This document shows, in pieces, positions 10,701 through 22,700 of a stretch of DNA of 64,000 nt. This DNA comes from Amborella trichopoda (taxonomy: Eukaryota > Streptophyta > Magnoliopsida > Amborellales > Amborellaceae). Positions within the stretch are counted from its first letter, which is position 1, and the number at the start of each line of letters is the position of its first letter. Where the stretch lies: positions 6,937,496 through 7,001,495 of the forward strand of contig NW_006498507.1 in NCBI RefSeq assembly GCF_000471905.2. Reading direction: 5' to 3'. Position numbers and translations under genes: made by a program. The notes beneath the pieces were generated by a model that did not search any database, was not told the DNA's origin, and saw only the letters and a list, made by a program, of their open reading frames with translations.

Positions 10701-13700
10701 AGACTAGACTGGAATATTATACTTTGTACCGAAGGACCTGAGCCCAAAGAGAATTAGATTGGGTGCCCAAACGCCACCACCATTTTCCTCAAAGGGCAAT
10801 GTTATGTTTTCTCAAGTTTCTAATTCCCAGCCCCCCTTGATTTTTGGGTAAAAGAGCCTTGTCCCAAGTGATGAGATGAAATTTGCTTTTATCAGCTTGT
10901 CCCGACCAGAGGAAGTTCCTCATGGCTGATCAAGGCGGTTAGCCACCGAGGCCGGAATTTGAAAAAGGGACATCATATATACCGACGCATTGGTTAGAGT
11001 TGCTTTGATAAGGGTGGTTCTACCTGCTTGAGACAGATACCACCCTTTCCAACCAGCCATCCTTCTGTCAACCTTATCTATAACGTGGGACCAATGGTTC
11101 TTTTTGGGTTTTCGAAGTCCTAGGGGGAGGCCCAGGAATGAGGTTGGAAGGTCCTCCACCTTGCATTCCCATTCAAGAAGAAGGTCTCTAATAAGATTGG
11201 TGGTGATAGAGATACCCATCATTTTTTATTTCGCCATGTTGACCTTGAATCCAGTGGCCCTCTGGAAACACTTAAGGTAGATTCTGAGGTTTTCTGCCTC
11301 CGAAGGAGAGGCATCAAGGAAGACCAAGGTGTCATCTGCATATTGCAGATGCGACACAGTGGGCCCTCTTCTTGAGGATCCAAAGCCAGAAAGAAGCTTA
11401 GCATGGTAAAGCCGACCGAGGGATCCACTAAAAACCTCGGCTGAGATTGCAAAAAGGAAGGGGGAAAGTGGATCCCCTTGCTGCAGGCCTCTCGAGGACT
11501 GGAAGTACCCTTTGGGAGTACCATTGATAAGGATAGAGAAACTTGGGTGAGAAAAACACTCCCTCATCCACTTTCGCCAGCAGTTTCGAAAGCCCATACG
11601 GTCCATATTCTCATTCAAAACCGACCAGTCGACATGGTTTTAGGCCTTCTCCCAGTCAATCTTAAAAATGAGAACGGGATTATTGGCTATGTGTCTCGAG
11701 TGAATGCATTTGTTTGCTATCAAGACCCCATCAAGGATTTGTCTATTATTGATAAAGGCCGTCTGCAAGGGGGAGATGACTGAAGGCAAGACCTACTGAA
11801 GACGAGAGGCCAAAACCTTAGAAAGAATTTTATAGGAGGAGTTGAGCAAACTTATGGGACGAAAATCCTTAAGTTCCTCTGCCCCTTCGACCTTAGGGAC
11901 CAGGGCGATGAAAGTAGCATTGATGGATTTGTTGAGAATCCCTCGCTGAAAGAATTCAGTGAAGAAGCTCAAAAAATCCGACCAAAAAGTCTCCCAAAAA
12001 GTCTTAAAGGGGGCCACCGAAAACCCGTTCGGCCCGGGAGCTTTGTCTTTAGCAAGGTCATCCAGAGATTTAAGAATTTCCTCTTTGAGGAAAGGACGCT
12101 CTAACCACAAGGCTTGTTCATCAGAGAGGGTCAAGAAATCCAGGTCAGTCATAGAAGGTTTAAGGTCAGAGGGAGCAGTGTAAAGGTTCTGAAAATAAGT
12201 GATGATTGTAGATTCATTCTCTGTCGGCCGTTCCAGGAAACAATTGTTAACTTTGATGGTTGAGATTGTATTGTCTCTCCTACGACAGTTAGCAATCATG
12301 TGGAAGAAGCGGGTATTGTGGTCGCTTGTTTTAAGCCAGTTGACCCTAGACCTCTGGTACCAATAAATCTCTTCCTTTTTCAGAGTGGAGAGGTAATTAA
12401 GCTTAGATTGGGTTCTGAGGTTCGTTTCAGGGAGAGACAGGGGACGAGATTCTTCTAGGCTATCTAGTTCTTGTAGAGTCTTAAGGAGTTCCGCGTTGAT
12501 TAGGTTAAAATTCCCCAAAACAGACCTACTCCAGGGCTTGAGAGCAGCCTTGAGGAGTTGAATTTTTTACTGTAATCTGAAACCTGCTATCCCGCTAACA
12601 GTCCACCAGGTAGGCATCAGAGTGGAGAGGGACTTATCTTCCATCCAGACCAACTCGAATCTGAAAGGTTTACGACCCCTATCTACCGCTAAGGTAGACA
12701 AAAGGATGGGGCAATGATCAGAGATAGGTTTAAGCAGGGTGACGGCAAGGGAACCAGGGAACTTTTCTTCCCAGTCTAGGGAAAACAAAAACCTATCCAA
12801 TTTGGAAAGAGAAGGTTGGGAAGAGTGACTGGACCAAGCAAACCAGTTGCCTTGGAGGGGGATGTCAAGCAAGTCGTTATTTGTGATAAAGTCAGAAAAC
12901 TCTACCATCCCCTGAGAGATAACGTGAGGTGGAGTTACGTTCGTAAGACCCGAGCCGCAGTCTACCAGTCGAAGAGCAGTGGCCATAAATGGCCGTGAAT
13001 TTCCATTTTAGGCCATCAGAGACTCTGAACAACATAATGGTTACTGAGAACTCCCCAACATGGGAGGAGACAAGGGTGTGATCAGTGGGTTCCCAAATAA
13101 CCCAGATTCCCCCTGAAGCACCTACTGCGGGTAGAGCTACCCACTGGCAAGGTTGTCTACCCCAAATCTGACAGACTTGGAGAAGGGAGGGTTCAGGGCT
13201 CTTTGTTTCAGTAATGGCTAAAATGAGAGGGCAGTGTTTGGAGGACAGGTCCTTAATGGCGTTCTTTTTCTTAGGGTGACCCAGGCCTTTGATATTCCAG
13301 GAGACAACCTTCATGGAGACGAGGAAGAGTTGAGGAGAGAGGCTATTCTGGGTGAACGCCTCAAAGAGCTGTGAAGAGGGGAGAGAAGGGACCCTTCGAC
13401 AGAGGACGGCCCCTGGTCAGACAATGAAGAAAAGAGGTTTAGGAGCTCCCTCTTTCCTTTGAAACCCACCTCCATACAGCTATGGGGATCGGCAAGCATG
13501 AAGCGGTGCGCCGGTCCTTCATGGCCATCGTGCAGGAAACCCATCACACGGTAGATCTCTTTCATCCTTGCTAGGTCTCGGTCTGGCCCATCCCCGTCGA
13601 CCCCCTCATGAGCTGGACCCACCAAGGGGGGAGAGATGGGCGTTGCGACAGCATTTGCTGGGGTAGAGAGCCCGTCCCCATCAACCCCCCCCATCGACGT

Positions 13701-16700
13701 CACTGAGCGAGGGGGCAGAGATGGGCTCCTCTGAAGCACCCTGGTCTTCCTCCTGCTGAAAGGTTAAAAGGGAAGGGGAGGGAGACAGAAGGGTAAAGGT
13801 CCAAGGAGAGGGGAGGGAGCACACTAAGTGGAGCAGGGGAGGGGACCCAAACAAAGGAGGAAGAAGGAGGGGAGGAAGGAGAAGGGGGTAAGGGGGAAGA
13901 CACAAGGGTCAGAGAGAGATAGGAAGGAAGGGGGGAGACAGGAGGAGGGTTGAGGAAAGAGAGAGATAGGAAGGAAGGGGGGAGACAGGAGGAGGGTTGA
14001 GGAAGGACGACTGCAGGAAGGACCTAGGCAGGGCGGGGGGCCGCTGATAGGGGAAAGAGGAGGAGAGGGGGGAAAGGGAACAGAGGAGGAGAGGAGGGCA
14101 GGGGGAAGTAGGTAAGAAGGTGGGAGACAAAAACGGAGTAGTGAGAGAGACAAAAAGGCCCAAGACAATGGTGGGAGGAGTGCACCCAATGGACCCTAAC
14201 AATACTAGGGATAAGGCTTGGGGAGGGGTAATAGTCGAGAGAGGGATGAGAGAGATCTGAGTCCCAATATGGGGGGAAAGGATCCATCGAAAAAATGGTT
14301 GGATGGGGGTGGAGCGTGTCGGGCAGCTGCAACGGATGGAGGGGGGCTGAGAAAGGGAGGGAAGACACCCAAGGGGGAGAGAATGGCTAGCGCCGGCAGG
14401 CAAAAAAGGAAACCAAGGGGGAGAGAGAATAGAGAAAAGAGGAGGAAGAAGGGATGAGGTCGGTCCGCCGGCATCCTGAGGAAGCCACGCGATGCTCAAG
14501 AGAAGAGAGGGGGCAGAGATGGGCGGCTCGAGGCCATCAATGGCGGCTCTCAATGGTGGAAAGGAGGCAGGAGGATGGACAACCGAGAGGACAGGGGGGG
14601 AGGTCTCTTCAAGGCCCAGGGGAGAGCAAAGGACAGTAGGCAGAACGGTCGACAGGGGGGGGGGATAATGCATCGACACATCAAAGGGAGCAGGTAGCGT
14701 CGTGGCGGTAACCTTGGATAACATGTCAAAAGACCTTAAAAAGACACCAGGAGGGGAACCACACGGACACATGGGAAGGGGGCACGAGTGAAACACAAGG
14801 GTAGTCGAAGAGGCAGAAGGGATGAAAGGGTTCAAGGGGGGGGGCCGAGTCAAAAGCTAGCAAATAATTTGTCGGGCCGTCCTCGACAAACAAAGAAGGG
14901 CCTAGAGCTCGAAAGGAGGAGAGCTCAAGGGCGAGGGAAGATGCCACGTCACAAGAAGGACGAGGGGATGAGGATGGGGTAGGTGAGGGAAGGACAGCAA
15001 GATGAGGACAGGGTGACAAGTGGCATAGGTCGACGGCACTAATAGAGGAGCGTCAGGACATGTTGGTGGGCTGAATGAAGGTTCCTGCGACGCGTGGGCA
15101 GGAGGAGCAGCGGAAAGAGACAGCAGGGCAGAGCGTGGCTCAGGAGGTTGCCACGCATTCGACTGGAGAGGATGGAGGGAGGGCGGTTGCAGAGGAGGTG
15201 CAGGCGAAGGCGGAGGGGATTTCGAAAACGACGGGCCCGGGTCCGAGGGAGAGCCCGAGATGGTTGGTGACCCACCTCGGGTCTCCTTTCCGGGTCGACG
15301 ACAGAAAGAGGGGGAAAGAGGGGAAGACGGGACCAGGGGGGCCTGCACTAGGCACTTCGGGTAGGGAGGGAGAGGCGAGGACGAAAGGCGAGGGAGCTGA
15401 GGGAGAAGGTGGCTACCTTTAACCACGGCCAAATCAGGGGGCCAATGACGCCTGTTACACAGGAGGGCTTTCTTAGCTACCAGAGTCCAAGAGGTCGGTT
15501 GGGCAGCCAAGGGAGCAGCCGAAGGCTCATTGTGGAGAAAATGAGGGGGAGGGGGGGAGACCGGAGACCAAGAGATGGAAATGGGGTAGTAGAGGTCGCT
15601 AACCTCTAACCCCAAAACTTTGGGAAGGGTTTTGGGATCCAGCAGTTCGACGAGGACATGAATAGAACCCAGTGGGAGGGTTTCGATAGAAATCCAATGA
15701 ATAGAGACAAGGGACCCGCACCCAGCGGCGAGGCTCCGGAAGGTTGCAGGGGACCAGGCATGAAGCAGGATGTGTTGAAAGATAAGCCACACTCTCTGTT
15801 TTTTGAAAGACCCTTCCAAAGGCGACCAGGCCCGCAGAAAGCACCGTGCTCCAAAGAAGGTGAAAGTATCCATCCCCTGAAGCGCGAGGAGAGCACCTTT
15901 AGATGAGGGGAAGGAGAAAAGGATTTCGCCATTGGATAGGCGTCTGCAACTAAGATCAGACTCCCCCCAATGTTTCTGCACAGCCTTTTCAATGGCTCTA
16001 AAATCTGGCAAGTTGGACGAAAGCACCCAATGAGAGACGCAAGGAGCTTGGGCTTAGTCTTCTCAACCTCAACCTCAACCTCAACCTGAGGGACGGAGAT
16101 GCAAAAGGGGACAAAGGGAGATCTAACAGCAAGAGGGGGGATCTCGGGTGGTTGCATGGGGGGATTCAGGGGGAGGGTGGTGTTGGGCTTATGGGAAGCA
16201 GCAACCTGAGAGAACGAGGCCCTGAGAAAGGTGGGGGTCGAGGAAAAGGGAAAAGCAACAGCAGCCCTGAGCAATGGCGGAGGGGGTTTGGGGTAAAGGT
16301 CGTAGATGTCATTCCAACTACAAGGGGGAAGGGGGCGCGAGGGAGGACGCTGGGGAGGGGGGGGAGGAGGGAGGGAGAGACGCAGAGAGGAAGCAAGACG
16401 ACGACGACTCATCTTTGTATAAAATGTTTGTTAGCAACATTAATTACATAAGATTGCAAATATGAGAGAGGACAATAGTTTGAAGTATGAACTATGCCAA
16501 TCCCCTCCCTGGTCAATAGATGAAAAGAGACCTTTTTCCTTTTCAACCATTGACATCAACTAAAGCACCAAAATCTTTCAATATTGAATAAGTATTGTTT
16601 GCTATAACAGTCTCACAGAAAAATACATCATTGGGGTAATGGGTTGAAAGTTCAAACCTAATGACGATCAAAGCGCTACGAGTAGATATGAGTATCTTCT

Positions 16701-19700
16701 TTGGAAGCGATAGATTCCTCCTACTTCTCGATCATATTTGGAGGATGAAAACCCTAAGTGGGCTTCCAAGAAGAACAAAAAGAGCAAGAAATAGTTTGAA
16801 CAGTTTTCTTAGTTGTTTTGGGGCTATTTCACTTTCTTTCTTTTTTTCATTGCTAGTTGGCAGATGTGGAGATGTGCAACCAAAATTTTATGTGATCGCC
16901 GCATACTAATGAAGCTGAAGGGGAAGCTCTATAGGACAGTTGTGAGACAGCTTTGCTTTATGGGGTGGAATGTTAGGCGGTCAAGAAACAACATAACCAT
17001 AGGATGAGTATAGCAGAGATAAGGATGTTGAGAAAGATGAGTGGCAAGACAAAATAGCATAGAATATGAAATTAATACATTCTAGAGAACTTCATTGTGG
17101 CTCCATAGGCGATAAGACGAGAGAAAGTAGACGTAGGTGGGTTGCCCACGTGCAGACGCAGTACGATGCTTGTTAGGAGGTGCGAGTTGATTCATTTCGA
17201 AGGCTCAAAAAAGGCAAGGGGTAGGCCCATAAGGACATGGTCGAAATAGTGACAAAAGACTTGGGGACTAATAGCCTCACAAAGGGTACGGTCTTTGATA
17301 AAGCAGAATGGCAGACCAGGATTCATGTAATCGACCCCAAATAGCTGGAAAAAAACCTTGATGACGATGACGATGATGATGATGATGAATTTACGGACTT
17401 CTTGTACATTTTAATTAAAGTTAGGGAGTTTAATTTCAGCTATACTTAAAGACCTTTTAGTCAAAAGTTAATTGTACGAACAAATATGGTCCAAAACAAT
17501 AAATTTTTCATATAAAAGAGGATTGTGGATGGGCTGAAGGGGCAATCATCTATTCCTGTTCCCAAAAAAGAAGACTTGTCTTGAGGAAAAAAGAAGTCTA
17601 AGGCTTGAGCCCTAAGTGAGTTTTCTTGCTGATTTTTATTTTGAGAAAATTTTTCCGTACCCCCCATCTTTTGCACCCATTTCTCAAGAGACCCAAAGAT
17701 TTAAACTATTTCTTGAGGCATAGGGTCTCTATCTTTTCTATCCTCCAACCCCCTGGACCCTTTTGACCACATATTATTGACCTAAACAATTTGTGAAATG
17801 ACTCCCTTTTACCAAGTTACCTCTCCGTCTCTCTCTCTCACACCTCTCTCTCTCTCAAACACCAGCTTGTGGCTTGAAAGGTTGGGGGCGCCGAAACTGG
17901 TGCACTAGCTAGTAGACCAGAGAAAGCTTGCATCGACCAGTATTCAAAAAAGTACTTAGGCGATCCAAAAGGCCAGGGCGATCCAAAAAGCCCAGCGCTT
18001 AAGCGATCCAAAAAGGCTTGAGTGCATTCAATTTGCGTGGCAATCCCTGGGCGGCCACCTAGGCGGTACGGAATCCGCCTAGACGAGCGCTCAGTGCCCC
18101 TCCTAAAGGCGGAGTTTTTTTTTTTTTGTTTTATTGCTTTTTTTTAAAACATAAATGCTTTTAAAGATGAGTTTTAGGTTCATTTGAAACCTAAACCCAC
18201 AAGAACCCATTTTAGAGATAAAGAAACTTCAAAGAAACTAAATTTTGTGATTCTTATTGGATCGAAGTGTTTCTCAAAGTTATGAAAAACGGATCCAAAC
18301 ATCACCCAGATAGATTAGATTTAGTTTTGTAGTTTTATAATCCTATTACAGGGTGTTTTTTATTATTTTAGCACCTAAAAACATCTCAGAGGTGGGAATT
18401 TGGAGTTCGAGCAATCAAAATAAGTGCAAAACTTTATTTTTTAGATTGCTTGCTTTATTTTGAGATGTCTTCTTCATGATCTAGTCGCAGTGGAGATCCG
18501 GGTTGAAAATATGGATATAACTCGAATCCAAATGACAAAAATTGTATTAGATGCAATTATTGTGAAAAAGATACAAAAAAGGGTATAAACCGGTTTAAGA
18601 AACATCTTGCCCGTATTAAGGGGGATGTTGCCCCTTGTAAAAATGTTCCTGAAGCTATTAAAGAGGAGATTAAGTAATATATGAGTTCTATAAAATAAAA
18701 CCAGGAACAAAATCTTTGTCATTTGAATAGATCTATTTCTACTTCTCTAGAAGAAGTGATCCGGGTTGGAAGTAGCGGTATAACCCAAAACCAAACGATA
18801 AAAGTTTTACAAGGTGTAATTTATGTGAAAAAGATACCAATGGGGGTATTAACCGATTCAAGAAACATCTTGCTGGTATTAAAGGGGATATTGCTTCTTG
18901 TAAAAATGTTCCTGAAGCTAATTGGGATGAGATTAGACAATTTCTGAATTTAAAATAACCAGAAAATGATGAAAATGAGCCTTGTTCTATGGACATATCT
19001 TCTCCAGGTTCTTCTAGAAGTGGTGATCCAGGTTGGAAGTATGGTTATAACACGAATCCGAATGACAAAAATCATATTAAATGTAATTATTGTGGAAAGG
19101 ACACTAATGGGGGCATTTACCGGTTTAAAAAACATCTTCCCAATATTAAGGGGGATGTTGCGCCATGTAAAAATGTTCCTGAGGCTACCAAGGAGGAGAT
19201 TATACAATATTTGAATTCAGGGAAGCACAAAAACATAGAAAATGGTAGAATAGCCAAAACTCCTAGAGCATCATCTGCACATACTAGTAAGAGGGAGGTA
19301 GAAGAAGAGGAGGAGGAAGATGCAGATTCAGAAGAAACCGAAGAGGACGAGCGTTATATTGAAGAGGGAGATGACTCTGATGATGGTGGCCTCGAATCTG
19401 ATGCATATGATGAGGCTTACCCTATTCCTTCTGATGATGATGATGACTGAAAACTCTTGATGTTGAGTGTTGACTATTGTGTCCTAGATTGTAGTCTGTA
19501 TATTTTCTGAATTTTTGTATATTTTCTTTTTCTTATTTTTAGTTTCTACTTTCTAGTTTCTAGTTCTACTATCTAACTTTTGTGTGTACAGTCTACAGTG
19601 TATCAAACTATCAGTGTACGCTTGTATGATTTTACTGTTTTAAGCTTTTAGCATTGTATGAAAATATGGATTATAGTCTTATGGATTATCAAAATTCTCT

Positions 19701-22700
19701 TCTCGACTTCTATCTTCTTTTTTTTCAACTAGGATTATGGCCTTATGGATTATCAAAATTCTTATAGATTATAGTCTTATGAATTATCAAATTCTTATAG
19801 ATGATAGTCTTATGAATTATCAAATTCTTATGGATTATCAGAATTAGACTATCTTTTTTTTCTTTTCTTTTTTTTTTTAACTAGGTCGCCCAGGTTCTGG
19901 GCGCCTGCCTAAGCGGCCGCCTAGGCGCTGGGCGGCCTGGACCCCAATAGCCGCCTAGGTGCCGCCTCGAGCTTTTTGAAACTCTAGCATCGATGGCTGA
20001 GAAATGGATGCATTAGATTGAAGAGTAGGGTTTTGAAACGATGGAGGTGGTGGGTTCACTGGTCTTTGAGCCATGAAGCTTGATAGACCTTGAAGTGGAG
20101 GACCCAAAGGAACAAAAGGCATCTGAGATTGAGGGGGAAGGGGACTTGAAGGTTGAAATCACGGATCAGTCATGGTGGGTAGGCCAAGAGGGGCAAAAGC
20201 TTGGGCCATGGCTAGTCGACCCGTGAATTTCCATGGAACGAAGGCTTTGAACCCGTAGAAGATGATGTTATAACAAGCGAGGGGGGGGGGGGAGGGGGCA
20301 ACATGAGGAGGTCGATTGAAGACTGAAACTGAAGAAATTAATTGTGGGTTTTGTCCAAAGACCCCAGGTTGAGGATTTCCATGAAAAGAAGGCTCCGAAA
20401 CAATTGCAGAGGAAGTGGGAAATTGGAGGTGGAGCAATGATTGGAGGTTGACTGAGCACTGAATTTGGAGAAACAAATTGTGGGTTTTGTGGAGGGATGC
20501 CATTAAAGCTTGGAGGAGGAGGAGCTCGATTGAGCAGAGGCTCTAATGAAGCACGATTCGCAAAAGAAATTGGAGGAGAAGAGAAGGGAAAGGCACACCT
20601 TCCATGGAAATCTGATGTGAATCTAGCTTTCTCGTACCCGATTGGAATGCGGAATTTGGCTCTCAAATCTTAAAAAAGGGAGAAGGGTGTCTGCAACTGA
20701 CTTTGGATATTTAACAGAGAGAGAGAGAGAAAGAGGGAGTTCAGAGAGAGACGGAGATGTTAATTTGGTAAATGAGAGTCATTTCACAAATTGCTTAGGT
20801 CAATAGTACATGGTCAAAGGGGTCCAGGGGGTTAGAGGATAGAAATATAGAGATTTTATGCCGCAAGAAATAGTTTAAATCCTTGGGTCTCCTGAGAAAT
20901 GCGTACTAAAAATGGGGGTTACGGAGAAATTTTCCCTTTTATTTTATCTTCAAGTTCTCTGCATCAAACCCATTATCACTTAGCATCCCTATTTTATCAC
21001 TTAACATCCTGCCCTATATTGTCCCAATAACAATCAAACATTTATGTTTGTTTTGGACCCTCCTGAATTTTGAGTGTGAGATATGTCGAGTGTTAAATCC
21101 GCTTGTTATTGGGACAAAATAAAGCTGGGTATGTAGTGATGAAACAGGTATGTTAATGCTAAGTTGTGGTTCACATAAATGTTAAAATCTCTAGATAAAA
21201 CTCATGTTTCTCAAACATCTGTCTCAATCACAACCAAGACTTAGCATCCTTCTTTCATCATTAAACACCCAGCCTTATATTGTCACAACAACCATCAAAC
21301 TTAACACTCAAACATATGTTCTCCCAACAACAATCAAATTAATTCTTATCTCAAGTGTCAATCAAACTAGATACTCGAGCTACCCTTCTTAATTACTAAC
21401 ACCTTCAAATAATATGTCCCCTCCATCCCACTAAGACATTTCAAGCATAAAATTCTTGCTGAGCAACTTGGCAACCTCTGACTCCTCTACCTTATTTTCT
21501 ACTATATACACTCTATATCTCCTCCAAATCCCTATATTTTGTTGGGGGGGGGGGGAATACAAAATCATGACCTTCACTTCAGATAAAATCCAGAACCTCA
21601 CACAACTACAAAGCTTCCATCCCCGACCATGACAATGAGAGACTCATTCCCCACAACAAAATTCTTGGAAAACCTAAATGTAGAAGCCATCACACAAGCA
21701 TCATTATTTCAAAACAATGATAACCACTACATTTTAAAAAAAAAAAACATGCTAACCACTAGAAACATTTTATCAGGTCTGCAGTAGTAGAGACGTGTGA
21801 AATACTTCAGAATGGCAGGAATTTCTCAGTAATTATTTTTTGCCTAATTGAAACTGCCATGAACCATTTAGCTGACGACAATAAATCTAGAGACCAAAGG
21901 ATCATTGAATCATATCTTACACCTAGTGTTTTAAAACTGGCCAAGCCGACTTGGGACTCACCCGAGTCGGCTAGGCTCAGCTCAAGAAACTTGTGAGCGG
22001 TCAGCTAGAAACTAGGGACTCGCCCAAGTCCCACCTTAGTTTGGCTTTTATTTGTTGTTTTCTTACAGAATTGGTGGAGTCGAATCCCCGGACTTGGGTT
22101 TGGGACCTGGCGAGTCCCGATCCAAGTTAGGGTTTAAAACATTATTTATACCATTATCTCTCCCTTATAGCAATCATGCCCAAGCAAATTACAGTCTTCC
22201 TGAATACAGAAAGAAATCGAATATAGTCTAAACTCTCAGATTCATAATATAGAAGAAATCCATTGAAATTTTCAGATTAGTTTCCATTAAATCTTACACT
22301 CTATAAGAAGCATCACAGTTGCACTGCTCTCCATGAAGCATCACCGACAGGGCCTACAAGTTTTCAAGCAAGTTCCGAATACAAACATTTTGAACTTTCA
22401 TATTTCATAAATTCAAACAGGACAATGATATTTATGGAGGGGCAGCAAAGCAATGTGGAGGACGTTGAAGAAATAGGTGACCAGAAGCGCACTGAGATCA
22501 CCAGGATATTACCTACCTTAAATCTTAAGTACCTCAGTCAAAAGCATAAAATATTCAAATTGCCCATTAAGAGATTATTCATTTCATTAAATTTTTCATA
22601 TAAACAATCTGAAAATGAAGTAAACCAGATGGAAACTGCCTCTATGAATACTAGCAAGAGGAGGGGGGAAGAAGAGAAGGAGGGGGGTGAGGGTGAGGGT

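Larger units (their letters stand above)
9056..16415 (-). mobile_element. L1-type LINE retrotransposon, near full length, in MOS14 intron 1
   Basis: A 7.36-kb non-LTR element in the same orientation as the host gene. It is flanked by a perfect 17-bp duplication, TGTATAAAATGTTTGTT, at 9039-9055 and 16416-16432. The poly(A) tail is the T-run at about 9054-9065. The 5' end reaches to within 3 bp of the first ATG (16412), so little or no 5' UTR is present. ORF1 (gag-like, proline-rich) precedes ORF2 with endonuclease, reverse transcriptase (YADD at 11342-11331), zf-RVT and an RNase H-like end. Both ORFs carry frameshifts and stops, so the copy cannot move by itself. Confidence 0.93.
17643..20936. 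mobile_element. Mutator-like element (MULE) with long TIRs, interrupted by a hAT
   Basis: Inverted repeats of over 200 bp occupy about 17643-17865 and 20710-20936; the ends begin GAGAAAATTTTTCCGTACCC and (reverse complement of the right end) GGGAAAATTTCTCCGTAACC. It is flanked by a perfect 9-bp duplication, TTTTATTTT, at 17634-17642 and 20937-20945, the length expected for MULEs. Without the hAT insertion the element is about 1.25 kb. There is no transposase. The unique interior (19995-20690) encodes on the minus strand a proline-rich peptide series that may be a captured host fragment. Lies in MOS14 intron 1. Confidence 0.88.

Noticed and set aside
13909..16412. Long proline-rich open frames that look like extensin or cell-wall proteins
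   Set aside because: They lie between the target duplications of the L1 element, directly before ORF2, and the N-terminal part is gag-like; this is LINE ORF1.
14218..16465. Plus-strand open frames rich in Gly/Arg/Glu across the LINE
   Set aside because: Antisense shadows of the proline-rich ORF1, low complexity, no motifs.
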